Part shown: positions 23,550 to 34,047 of the stretch, in pieces
How the letters are laid out: the number at the start of each line of letters is the position of its first letter
Position numbering within the stretch: the first letter of the stretch is position 1
NCBI GenBank assembly: GCA_030737875.1
Contig: CM060918.1
Span: 776,544,552 to 776,608,551, forward strand
Length of the DNA: 64,000 nt
Source of the DNA: Allium sativum
Lineage: Eukaryota; Streptophyta; Magnoliopsida; Asparagales; Amaryllidaceae
Direction: 5' to 3'
Translations under genes and position numbers: made by a program
The notes under the pieces: model-generated
Told to the model about the DNA's origin: nothing
Database searches by the model: none
What the model saw: the letters and a program-made list of their open reading frames with translations, nothing else

Positions 23550-23808
23550 TGTTAGTGTTTTCATGAGGTTATTTTCATATCCATGTCGGCGGGTGTTTAG
23601 TATCTTAAAGATACTAAACACCTTATCGACGTGGTTCTGAAATAAAATTTGTGGCAGCACTACTTAACATATTAAAGTTTAGTGTTGTCATGAGGTTATT
23701 TTCAGATCCATGTGTGGGGAGGGGTGGGGAGGGGTCGTTCAGTATCTTAAACAAACTGAATACCTCGTCCACATGGTTCTGAAAATAAACTTTGCGGTAG
23801 CACTACTT
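23550..23808. repeat. Two adjacent fold-back repeats
   Basis: Segment 23550-23672 is a near-palindrome centred at about 23606 (AGTATCTT/AAGATACT core; arms TTATTTTCATATCCATGTCG and CGACGTGGTTCTGAAATAA). Segment 23677-23808 is a second, related near-palindrome with a longer loop (GGGGAGGGGTGGGGAGGGG). Both share TGTCATGAGGTTATTTTC-like left arms and GTAGCACTACTT-like right arms. They could be tandemly duplicated small fold-back (MITE-like) elements. Nothing coding is seen from 23433 to 24035. Confidence 0.65.
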
Positions 23809-24035
23809 CACATATTAGGGGGCTACATTGCTATCATATATGGCTGTGTACTTAAAATATTTGTGTATCTCGTCTCCAATATATTCTTTGTTTTGATACT
23901 GATCAAGTTGTCCAATATATCACTGTGTTCTACATGTATATCAATTTGTCCAATATATCGCTATGTTCTACAGTATATCAATTTGTCCAATATATTGTTT
24001 GTTATGATATTGAATGCTTCTACAAACATATTTTT

Positions 24036-24425
24036 TTTAGGCCGAGAAAAAATTCATACGTTTGAATGTAGACGCCTGAAAAAAATCCAGACGTCTGAAT
24101 GCTTCTTCAGATATATTTTTTTAGGCCAAGAAAAAATCCAGACATCTGGATAAATATCAAACGTCTGATCATTATTCAAATGGTTTTCTGATTCTAATAT
24201 CAGACGTCTGGCAATATATCCAGACGTCTGACACATCCAAATCAGTTGTGCATGTCTTCCTTATTATCGAGCTATGTTTAATGCTTTATGTTGAGTAAAT
24301 ATAGAATATTTTGTTTTAGATAGCTTATATACATCATTATTCAAAAAATATAACTGAGTATGTCATAAGGAAGATACAATAGTGATGAACTAGAGCCATG
24401 TATAATTAAAGTACCATATCCACAA
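24036..24425. repeat. CAGACGTCTG palindrome array, copy 2
   Basis: CAGACGTCTG and close variants occur at least six times between 24050 and 24235, interleaved with AGAAAAAATCCAG phrases. The stretch matches 521-835 almost throughout. With the array at 26150-26490 it brackets the minus-strand pseudogene at 24537-26060, as subterminal repeats bracket the genes of a DNA transposon. Confidence 0.7.
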
Positions 24426-24536
24426 TACACAACAAACTAACATCATCAAGTTATCACAAGCATAACATACATCAAATTCACAATCAAAACACAACCATGT
24501 CACAAAATAGAGTTTAATATATACATAATATGTAAA

Positions 24537-26060
24537 TTAAGCGTCGACGTCTTTAGGTTCGATTCTCGTTTCTTTTGGGTCGCTTCCCCCCTCTTTTTCT
24601 TCACTATCTCCTCCTTATCATCAGATTTCTTTGAATCTTCTTTTTCTTTAGGTTTGATTCTCACTTATTTCGGGTCTCCTTCCCCCTCTTTTTCTTTCAC
24701 TATATCCTCCGTGTCATCAGATTTCTTTGGATCTTCTTTTTCTTTTGGTTTCGCTTCTTCTGGGTCGCTATCCCCCACTTTTTCTTTCACTTTCTCCTCC
24801 TTATCACCAGATTTATTTGAATCTTCTTTTTCTTTAGAAATTATTTCCAGTGAAAAGGTTGGAGATGGAATAGGAGGCAGAGTCCGTGGTCGAGCACGTC
24901 GTAAAAATTCAATGAGAGACCGTGCTACTACACTCATTGTTTTCTCAACTATTATGAGGCGAGAAGCTTGTGTAAATTCCATATTCGCAATACGATTCCC
25001 CTAGGCAACTTGATTTTGAAACAACATTTGTTGATTATGAATGACGATTTGACAAAATGATTCATTTGGAAGAATTTGTGCCTTAGGAGAAGTCATACCT
25101 TCAAATATTTGATATTGAAAAGCGTTTTGGGAGGAAAATTTCAGCATATCCTGAATATACTCTTGATGATGCTCTTGCGGCGGAACTAGTTGGCCTTGAT
25201 GTTTATCTCTCCATTGTTGAGAGTGAAAAATGTTGGTGGTTTTTGCGGGAGATGCATCAAGGAAAAGAATTTTTAGCCGCTTCCTTAACTAGAATTTCCT
25301 CAAACGTCGATAAATAAGTCGGAACTTCTTTTGCCTTTAATAATCTCATAATAAATGATACATAAATAATTGATTGTCGATACCTACTCGAAAATTCTTT
25401 TAGTTCTTCAAAGATAAATTGAGCCAAATTAACTTGAATACCGGCAAATATTGCAGACGAGGAAACACTTTATTTATAATAACTCGGGAAAGCAATCTCG
25501 CTTTTGGTCTTAAATATTTAGTAGAAAGTTGAGGCATATCATCCTCCATAATTTGATGTGTAATGTTATCCCATGGATTATAATGCATATCGGGAATATC
25601 ATTGATATTTGTCCCGGTGATAGAACAGTGCAATATATCTCCTATGTCCTTAGTTGTGAATCTATCCGTAACCCCGCAAACACTTGACCAAACCCAATCC
25701 TTTTCCACTTGAGGATTCCAAAAATATGTACTATTTAAGTTCACATAGAATAAAAATATGGATAGTTGGTTAATGTGTAATTGATTAGACGAGAATTAAA
25801 CCAGTGATACAAAACCAGCATCCTGGCATAAGCTATTTGATTCATACAAAGGAAAACTAATGAGATTGTAGAATGGACCAGTATGTAGAATTTTCCTCTT
25901 GATCAATCCATATCTTTCTATTGCCAAGGGTGCTTTGTTTATCCACCTGTCAACTCGTGATTGTGAAGCTAGTCGGGGTGTTTCTTCAGTATTTTATGGA
26001 GGATTAGACGATTCTTCATTTTTCCTCTTTCGTTTTGATGAAGATTTTTTTAGGAGCCAT
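24537..26060 (-). pseudogene. Broken plant transposon-associated gene
   Basis: Read on the minus strand, a start MAPKKIFIKT lies near 26058 and the last frame ends PKDVDA-stop at 24537-24539. Between them at least four frame changes or stops occur. The longest intact piece (25744-25400, 114 aa) has motifs such as NPWDNITHQIM and RPKARLLSRVI...FPRL. These resemble the putative plant transposon protein domain (PF20167-like), found in many plant repeats. The C-terminal third is a Lys/Glu-rich region of three tandem repeats. The homology call is tentative and made from memory of the family pattern. Flanking CAGACGTCTG arrays suggest the gene travels inside a DNA transposon. Confidence 0.4.
24541..24840 (-). 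repeat. Three ~95-100 bp tandem repeats, Lys/Glu-rich
   Basis: Each unit encodes a KEKED(S/P)(N/K)KS-D-(K/T)E(E/D) to DP(E/K) pattern on the minus strand and reads as CTTCTTTTTCTTT...GGGTC...CCCCCTCTTTTTCTTTC on the plus strand. It looks like expansion of a charged tail in the pseudogene. Confidence 0.75.
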
Positions 26061-26149
26061 GATTTGGATCAGATTTGGGATTTTAGGGTTACATAATTTT
26101 CAATTTGATCGGTGAAATGGAAGATTGAGGAATAAAAGGTTGCAGTTAT

Positions 26150-26490
26150 CCTTCTATAAAAAACTGACATTTTATAATTCAGATGTCAAGTTTTAAAAAT
26201 AGACATCTGATTTATGACAAGAATCTACCCGAGTAAGTTTTCAGACATTTGGTCTATAATTCAGACATCCATCTAGGAACCTTAGCAAATTCCTGAAATC
26301 TTTTTCTGACGTCTGCGCATAGACGTCTGTTTCAGATGATTTTCAAACGCATGTAAATTTTAAATGTCTGGTAATTTTTACAGATGTCTGACTATAGTTT
26401 TCCTGTTTTTTATTTTAAACTTGTCAATTTTTAGACGTCTCCTTTATTAATTCAGACATCTGTTTTTTTTAGTTTTTTCAGACATCCCCT
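26150..26490. repeat. CAGACGTCTG-type array, copy 3
   Basis: At least ten degenerate copies are present (CAGATGTC, AGACATCTG, CTGACGTCTG, TAGACGTCTG, CAGACATCTG and similar) in T-rich DNA. They are less regular than in 24036-24425. Confidence 0.6.
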
Positions 26491-26699
26491 TTATTTGCAT
26501 AATTATTTACATAGTTGCATCACGATCACCACCAATTAATAATTACTTCCATGATTGTTATCAGGTTAACGAAAGCTGCAGAGATGAGAGTCCTTCTCAA
26601 GTGGTACAAATTATTTATATTATTGTCGCCATAACAATTGAATTTCTTTTGATTTAATGTATAATATAAATGATTTTGACTAATTAGACAATAAGTTTG

Positions 26700-27765
26700 A
26701 CCAACCAAACTCCATATGTAATTTGTTGGATTGGACTGGGATGGACGAAATAGTTGTTGAAGGAAGAGTTCTTTCAACTGACCCAAAAGAGCTTTTATCC
26801 AATATTTCCCTTGAACCGAATGCCGTGAAAATTTTGATAGAATTCCCAAAGAAATTGAATGCTTATTCATGGAGGTCTACTCCTAGGATGATCTCACATA
26901 TTGCAGAAGCTAAAGATGAGATAATAGCACGACCAACTGACACAATTGTACTCCACACTATGATAGTCTCTGAAAATGATGAAATGCGGTATACTTAATT
27001 CTTTATGTACTCATTAGCTCTATGATTTAATATAAAAATCTGATAAATTTTTTTCTAGAGTAAAACTAGTAGTGCAAATAAGAAATGCAAGCTGTATGAT
27101 TAGGTTGGAAGCAAAAATTGGTTACCGAGGGGTGGTTTTACTCTACTGATCCAAATCAGCTCGTGAATAATATTCCACTTGGACAGTCTGTTGTGCTTAT
27201 TTTGATTGATGTGCCAAAATAATCAGATGCTTTCTTCTGGAGACCACCATTTGGTATGACATATGTTGGAGAATCTATTGGTTGCAAAGTAGCTTGGCCG
27301 TAAAAAAATGCGGTTGTTGAGGATATCAATGCTACGCCATCTGCTCATACGCCAAATATTGTATCACATTCAGCGGCAATGTGTAGTTTATGTATTTAAT
27401 TTATAAAAACATGCATATACCATGACAGTGTTTTATTATTAGAATCACTTCTATTTTTTTAGAGAACATATTTAAATAGTTTCATATATTGCATGACAGA
27501 GCACTTGTTTCATGTCAAACATTAAATGCAAGTTGATTGGTGTCCATGGAGAGAAAAAAGTTGTTACTGAACGACGCGTGTCTTCAACCGACCCAAATGC
27601 GATGTTCCATTTTGTTCATTTGGGAGAAGGTTCCGTTAAAGTTTGGGTTGATGTTATTCAAGTTCCAAATGCACCTTTATGGAGACCTATGACTGAGTTT
27701 GAGTTTAGTGAAGATGCAATTGGTTCTACTATAGCTTGGCCTTCTGCAAATGTCACTGCATAATC
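26700..27765 (+). pseudogene. CACTA TNP1-like gene: three Transposase_23 domains
   Basis: Three consecutive copies of the TNP1/En/Spm-like domain (Transposase_23, PF03017) can be read. Copy 1 (about 26750-26945) has GRVLSTDP and IIARP. Copy 2 (about 27105-27300) has YSTDPNQLVNNIPLGQSVV and ESIGCKVAWP. Copy 3 (27512-27763) has RVSSTDP, LWRP and IGSTIAWPSANVTA. The STDP ... LG ... WRP ... AWP order is the family signature. Copy 2 has a stop after DVPK and another after AWP, and intron-like AT-rich spacers separate the copies. TNP1-type proteins bind subterminal repeats of En/Spm elements. This gene lies in the same orientation as the Transposase_24-like pieces at 1-8090 and just inside the CACTA right end at 29204. 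Confidence 0.65.
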
Positions 27766-28600
27766 GCCTTCAAGTATGTATGACTTTTACTTCTCTTTAC
27801 TTATCTTGGTATGGATGATTAAAATACTCCTTATTATGATTGGTTTGGTAGAATGTTACTTCAAGTAAGTATCATGTATATTTCTCTTTACTTCAAGTAA
27901 GTATGATTTTTCATTTCACCTCTTAAAGATGAATATTTAAGTTTCATTTAGGTAGATAAAACTGACAAAAATAGAAGATACAGTACGATGTCCTTGTTAC
28001 TTCAAACATTTTGATCTTATACAAATTCCCTCTTGCAATTTGGTTTTACTAAGCCGTATGCATATTTGTTGACACAAGAAATTTTGCGAAGTTTAAGATG
28101 CTATTTGGAAAAAAGTATGTTTCCTATGCATGGAACTGAACTATGCACCTGCTTCAAGTATTATAAGCACTACGACCAGTCAAACAAGCCAATATTGGAA
28201 ATTTTATATTTATTCTGAATTCAACAATGAGATGACTTGACCACACTTGACCTCATTTTTCTTTTCATGTTGTCATGTTTAGCTGTACTTTTTAGTTCAG
28301 TTGTTAGCAGTTTCTCAATCTCATACATATACAACAAAAGTAGTTATGCATTTTCTTATTGCTAAATCAGGTGTTGATGCTTGATGCAGACGAAAATTTA
28401 ACTTTGGAGCAAACGAGCTTGGACTTTCAACGGTTTATATTTTTTTTCCGTAATAAGCATCTTTTGTAAAAACATTTTAGATGGGAACATCGACTACAAA
28501 AAGTTATGTACAACTATTGTCTATTTGGCATATGGAATTATTATAACTTATGTGATAGAGTTTTAAGATTATAAATATTTCGTGTTGTTTGAATTTAGTG
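27766..28600. other. AT-rich spacer, no gene seen
   Basis: Only a short duplication (ACTTCAAGTAAGTAT near 27858 and 27891) stands out. I find no coding family or structured repeat. Confidence 0.6.
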
Positions 28601-29204
28601 ATTATTTTATACGTATATGCATTGTGTAAAAAATGATAAATGCTGATAGATGTACCACAACAACTCTACAGAAACGCTGCGATATATTTTGGAAAAACGC
28701 TGCGATATGTGGAAAATGACAACATTTGTAAATAATATAAATGCTATGATATGTGGAAAATAACAACATTTCTAAATAGTAGTAAACGCTGTGATATATG
28801 TGGCAAAACGCTGTGATAGTGGACGATAACAACATTTCTAAATGGTATAAAACACTGTTCTATATGTGGCAATATGCTGTGATATGTGGACGATAACAAC
28901 ATTCCTAAACGATATAAAATGATGTTAAATATTTGATGAAGAAGGAATAGCTGTGATCACTATAAAAACACAACAACATAAAACGTTGTACAAACATAAT
29001 AACAACACCATTTGAAATGCTATACAATATAACAACAACACCATTTGAAACGCTATGGTATATCATTTTTCTATAGCGTTTTGGAATGTATTGTGATATA
29101 TCCATGATCTATAACAACTTGTGGTAGACAGCGTTCATCAAAACGCTGTTAAAGGATATAACAGCGTTTTAAAACCACTGTCAATGGACATATTTCTTGT
29201 AGTG
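28600..29204 (+). mobile_element. CACTA transposon right terminus with subterminal repeats
   Basis: The stretch ends TTTCTTGTAGTG (29193-29204), whose reverse complement CACTACAAGAAA is a classic CACTA terminal inverted repeat. Inside it, about ten copies of a unit like AACGCTGTGATATGTGG followed by ATAACAACATTTCTAAA run from 28670 to 29060. A perfect hairpin AAAACGCTGTT...AACAGCGTTTT lies at 29139-29171. This is the expected build of a CACTA end. Bases TGA follow; the matching 3-bp duplication and left end are not visible and may lie before the window. Confidence 0.75.
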
Positions 29205-30874
29205 TGAGAAAGGTACAATGTAATATAAGATAACAAATAAACTAAACAGAACAACATGATAGACATGAATAAACTATGATCGAGTAGTGCTTCACATTTA
29301 TATCCTAAAACAGATAATGTATGCACCAATATTAGTATAACAAGTTCAACATGATTACATATCAACAGAATTAACAGTAAGATTAAGCGTACCCTGATTA
29401 CATAGCAGATTAGGTTTTAACCTAATTACATAACAGTAGGATTCGGTGTACCCTAATTACTATCCACACGATCGGCTCCCTACTACGTAAATGCACCATG
29501 TTAGCCTAGGCAGTAGGGTGTATCACTCCCTAACACAACAACTATATAACACAAACATATTTATTGGTGTTATAACATCTTATCTTCCCTATTCGAACAC
29601 ATGTATGCTCATAACTCCGTCGGAACGCGCCCGCACCCACCCTATGTGAACATCTTACTATCCAATTCAGTAAAGCATGACTTGTCCCCTACCTAGTACG
29701 AGGCCCCCTCTAACAAAATACCAACCGGGATACTGACTGATATGGGTTCCAAACAGCAGATTGACATAAGCCAAACCCCATAAGCTTGTGCCCCCAAAAC
29801 TAGGATTTAAGAGTCCCCAAAACCCGATACAATAGCAGAACAATGGACTACTTAGCTTATTAATACTCATATTTAACCTAGCAGGTTTAGGTTTACTAAT
29901 AAGCGTGGTTGTAATATTACATGTCGTTATGTGCGTACAACCCTTCCCTGAAACACCTGCCCAAATGCATACAATTCCCACAATGTTTCAGTTTATTAAC
30001 CTACATCTGGTACTTACCATATTCTAACATGTCATTTACTTAATGTCTATATTAAGTCAAATCTTAACATGTCCAATTCAAATGCATATTATTTATCAAC
30101 TATGTTCCCAAATTACAACATATACAATTTTATGCATATTATCGATTTCTACCGATTTCCAGCAAGTATATACACATTATCCCTTTTTATCAATTTACAG
30201 CAAGTCCAAACATGTGTATATTATCCCTTTCCCCAACTATAGTTAAACAGTCCTAGATTAATAACATGCCTAAATTCTTCTATCTATGTCATTCATTATT
30301 GCCCCAATTATACGCACACTCTAATCGGATATAGCCTAGGTTTCCAAAGGTCTAGGTTTAGTGTAAATAAAAAGAGAAAACAGAGGAAGGAGAATAGAAT
30401 AAAATCACACAGGCATATAGGCAAGACTGGAAATAAACATAAAACATAGAAAAATGAGAAAAGGAAGACATATACGTATAACTTGTTAATTATCCAGTAG
30501 AAAAGGCATATGTTTTACCTATCATAACGGCATAGGTGATGAACAGTGAAAAACATGTCTAACATTTATCTTACAAACACTGTATATCTTAACCCAATTT
30601 TATTTAACTGTCATGATATAGTCTAAGAAATCAGATCTGAAAATAACATGAAACTCACACTGGGTCTTGGTGAAGAAGAGATTAAAATTCTTATATATAT
30701 ATAACTTATATGCCATAGAAAAGTCCAATCCAATACTTTTAGCTGTATGTATGAATCCCTGCAGATCTAGGCCTCAGCGGCATTCCCTCATTGTATGTTT
30801 ATATTTTTAGAATAGATTTACAGAGGTAGAAGATATGAAGAAATGGTGTAGATCAGAATGAGAGAAGCCACCTA

Positions 30875-30882
30875 TTTTTATA
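30875..30882 (-). promoter_or_regulatory. TATA box of element A LTR
   Basis: TATAAAAA on the minus strand in GAATATAAAAATAGG, about 485 bp into the LTR and about 130 bp downstream of the GGTCGACC cluster. Confidence 0.55.
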
Positions 30883-31010
30883 TTCATAGAGTCAACCTCA
30901 GCCTTTATATTCTAGGGTATTAATCCAAACCATATACATAGCGCTGAGTCAGCAATGAGCATGGTCAGAAAAAAAATCCAGGTTCGTGAACGAATCTTCC
31001 TAGATCCGTA

Positions 31011-31086
31011 GTGGGTCGACCCACCGACCTTTGGTCGACCCATAGGTTAACCCAGGCCATTTGTGGGTCGTCCCACAGTGGTCGAG
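31011..31086. promoter_or_regulatory. GGTCGACC cluster (element A LTR)
   Basis: GTGGGTCGACCCAC, TTGGTCGACCC and decayed GGGTCGTCCC and GTGGTCGA sites lie in 76 bp, with GGTTAACC between them. Confidence 0.65.
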
Positions 31087-31365
31087 TTTCGCGGTTCTCT
31101 TCCCGCTCATCTCGTTTAAATTTTCTGGAATTTATTTTATATTATATCCATATATAAGCTCCTTATATGTATACAAACTTCTAATGTCCATAACTTCTTC
31201 ATACGTTGTCTGTTTTACGCAAACTTGGGGTCTATCTGAAGCAGAATTCCAAGACGAATGCAACAGTAATGCCGGTTTCACTTAGTTCTAAATATTTAAT
31301 TAAGTTATTTCCAATTTATTATCTTTAAACTATGGTTATAATGTATTAAATTTTGGGATGTTGCA

Positions 31366-31379
31366 TTCTCCCCCACTTA
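31366..31379 (-). other. Polypurine tract of element A
   Basis: Minus strand TAAGTGGGGGAGAA lies immediately before the LTR start. GGGGACGAAATC lies just upstream, as in the E1, E2 and B elements. Confidence 0.75.
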
Positions 31380-31949
31380 AATGATTTCGTCCCCGAAATC
31401 TCCAAGTTAAGAAGAATGTTACTATCCTAACAACCACCTACAACCATCTACTCATCCATCCTCTACATGCATCCATTGCCCTTAAGAAATTTCTAATGCT
31501 TGTATGAACATATGCAAAGGTGTTGTGTGTATATGTCCTAACCCTAATGTGAAAATCAGGCTGTCGACTGATTCAGTTGACCTCCTTAATGCAATATATG
31601 TTTGTGTCATGAGTCCAAAATGTATGCTGATAACCCTAGTATAACATATAAACTCTATATATGTGCATAATCATTCAACAAAAATGGAACATCCATATGA
31701 TGATTCATCCACTTCCATCCTTAGAAAATTAAAATGCATACACATCCATAGGCAAAATGTAAGTGATTGAGCCGATTTAGTGCCTAGTGTGTGTGTGTGT
31801 ATGCATCTAAGAGAAACCACTAGCAAACGCTTGCATCCACTTGCAACCAGCAATCATAACATGTTTCAAACACATGTTTCTAATCATCGGATTCTACCTA
31901 ACAATCAAAGGGTACAGATGATAAGATAAATATACTTGAATGATAGAAG

Positions 31950-32297
31950 AAAATACAAAGTAAATGCTTGGAAAAGAAGTCAAAAATGTACTTTCAAAAA
32001 GAAAAGGATAAGAAGTATGAATCCAATCTTCGGGTCCCACCTCGCATCTTCTCGGTCTTCTCCCCATTGCACTTTTAACAATTTGATTTCCTTGTTATGT
32101 AGCTTCTTGATTTCTGATCCAAGGATATGAGTAGGAGCTCGTCTCACTGACGCTTCCTTCTCAACTTCCACGTCTTCAAGTGTGCTTGGCTCTACTATCT
32201 CGTATCATGGAGACATTTCCTCAGATTAGAAACGTGAAACACATTGTGTATGCCCACTAGTCAATCTGGTAGCTTAATCATATAGATCATCTGACCT
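31950..32297 (-). pseudogene. Element A pol C-terminus with chromodomain remnant
   Basis: The minus strand encodes a fragment reading RAPTHILGSEIKKLHNKEIK then LLKVQWGEDREDARWDP. This is the chromodomain pattern found at the C-terminus of Tekay/Del-type chromovirus integrases. The stretch nearer 32297 matches the linker before it (NLRKC-like region). A frameshift after the WDP stretch replaces the usual YPFLF ending. It was continuous with 37164-37345 before the hAT insertion. Confidence 0.65.
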
Positions 32298-32309
32298 ATC
32301 CTCTCTAGG

Positions 32310-32525
32310 GCTGTCAATGGGTCGTGTCGTGTCGGGTTCGGGTCGGGTCAAGACGGGTTCGGGTCAAATTTTAAACGGGTCGGGTCAACCCGTTTAACAA
32401 ATGGGTCAGATATTGCCAACCCGAACCCGACCCGTTTATAAACGGGTTGACCCGACCCGACCCGGCTAACCCGTTTATCTAATCGGGTCAGGTCGGGTCA
32501 ACCCGTTTGACCCGTTGACCTGTTT
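32310..32525. repeat. hAT left subterminal GGGTCGGGTC repeats
   Basis: More than 15 copies of GGGTC/GACCC and AACGGGT/ACCCGTT occur in both directions, forming palindromes such as ACCCGTTTATAAACGGGT. The same repeats occur at 36965-37130. They are likely transposase binding sites, as subterminal repeats are in Ac and related hAT elements. Confidence 0.8.
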
Positions 32526-33004
32526 AAATTTTAGAAGTTAACACTTAAAACAGCGGTAAACCTTAAATGGGAACACAGCCGCGCTAGCAAGCAAGTAGCA
32601 ACAAATAAATACTTGCAACTTTTTGAGGCAACAATCTAGCAAGTAGCAACAAACAAATACCTAATCATCAAGCATCAATATTCAATTCAATAGTCCAAAA
32701 CAGTACAATTCTTAAAACTTTAAAGCAACATACAATGCAATCATCGATCACAAACTAGCAAAGTGGCAATAAAGTAAACAAATAGACATAAGACAATCAT
32801 CGATCATACAAATTACAAATACAATACACGTAAAAGACAACTTGCAAGCAGTTTGATAGAAGATTCCCTGAAGCATTGGTAGTTTGGCACTTCGCAACAT
32901 CTAAATCCTGCATGCATTGAAAAGTAAAAACAATGTTATTACTAAAGAACTTGCAAAGTGCATGCATTGAGAACAATTGCAATTCGCAACATATAAAACT
33001 GCCG

Positions 33005-33395
33005 CTCCGAGCCTGCAAAGTGCAAAGAAGCAGCAACTTCTTAGCTGTTGCTGCTTTGCAGCAGCTCCGAGCTGCTGAGCTGCTGCTTCTTTGCCGCAAC
33101 TCGGAGCTGCTGCATCTTTGCAGCAGCAGCTCCGAGCTGCTGCTTCTTTGCAGCAGCAGCTCCGAGCTGTGGCAAAGCAGCAGCAGCTAAGAAGCCGCTG
33201 CTTCTTCGCAGCAGCAGCTAGAAGCTGCTGCTGCTTTGCAACAGCAGCTCCGAGCTGCTGCAAAAGCAGCTTCTTAGCTGCCGATCCTTTGCAGCGGCTA
33301 AGAAGTTGCTGCTTCTTTGCAGCAGCTCCGAGCTGCTGCTGCTTCTTTGCAGCAGCTCCGAGCTGTTGCTGCTTCTTTGCAGAGGCTAAAAACTA
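33005..33395. repeat. GCAGCAGCTCCGAGCTGCTGC minisatellite
   Basis: An array of ~25-39 bp units is built from a GCAGCAGCTCCGAGCTGC palindrome joined by TTCTTTGCAGCAG. At least twelve GAGCTG/CAGCTC cores are present, some changed to CTAAGAAGC or CTAGAAGC. It lies in the hAT 3' non-coding part. The Leu/Ala/Ser/Cys-rich frames on both strands are by-products. Confidence 0.85.
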
Positions 33396-34047
33396 TAGCT
33401 GTTAGCTTCGAACTAATTCAAACTGTTTGAAGCGTCGAATTGCAGAGGCTAAAAACTATAGCCGTTAGCTTCCAACTAGGAAGGTTAGTATACAAATCTA
33501 TACAGCAGGTTAAATCTATACAAATCTATACATGTTTAATGTGCACAATTAATTTCAGTCATTGATTAATAAGCTATCAATCATTTATTTGATGTAGTCA
33601 ATCACATTACGAATGAAATCACAAATGACACGAGAATAAAAGATTTGATCTCTTACACGATTAATCAATCATTTATCTAATATAGTCGGACACATTACAA
33701 ATGCAATTACAAATGATCCGAGAATAGAAGATTTAATCTCTTAAACCAAACCACTAAAAGGTAAACAATTAATAATAGAACCACTTCAAACATGCATTGT
33801 TGTTCATGTAAAATTTTAATTCTTTTTCCAAAGTTTACAACATTTCAAATCTATTTACCAAGTTTAGCAATGGCTTCTTTATAGATAATCCTTGCCACGG
33901 TCACGGAAATATTGTCTTATTTCATATTGTTCGTAGTATAGATAATTCTCTTATTTCATATTTTTCGTAGTATAAATATAAATTGTTCTTAATTCTTATG
34001 ACATAACTATAAAAATAATGACTTCATAAAGCTATTAAACATACCGG

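Larger units (their letters stand above)
29205..31365 (-). repeat. Element A 3' LTR, truncated
   Basis: On the minus strand the LTR starts TGCAACATCCC at 31365, directly after a GTGGGGGAGAA polypurine tract, and runs to the CACTA border at 29205, where its U5 end is missing. It holds the conserved block (31187-31276), GGTCGACC cluster (31011-31086), TATAAAAA (30875-30882) and text at 29460-29780 that aligns with element B's LTR at 44070-44390. The GT-start has decayed from TGTAAC to TGCAAC. Confidence 0.7.

Noticed and set aside
28600..29100. Repeats with spacers that might suggest a CRISPR array
   Set aside because: Units are unequal, degenerate and AT-rich in a plant genome, and they end at a CACTA terminus. 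They are subterminal transposon repeats.
32797..33405. Open frames rich in Leu/Ala/Ser/Cys around the GCAGCAG array
   Set aside because: Frames exist on both strands over the same minisatellite, which is expected of a CAG/GCT repeat.
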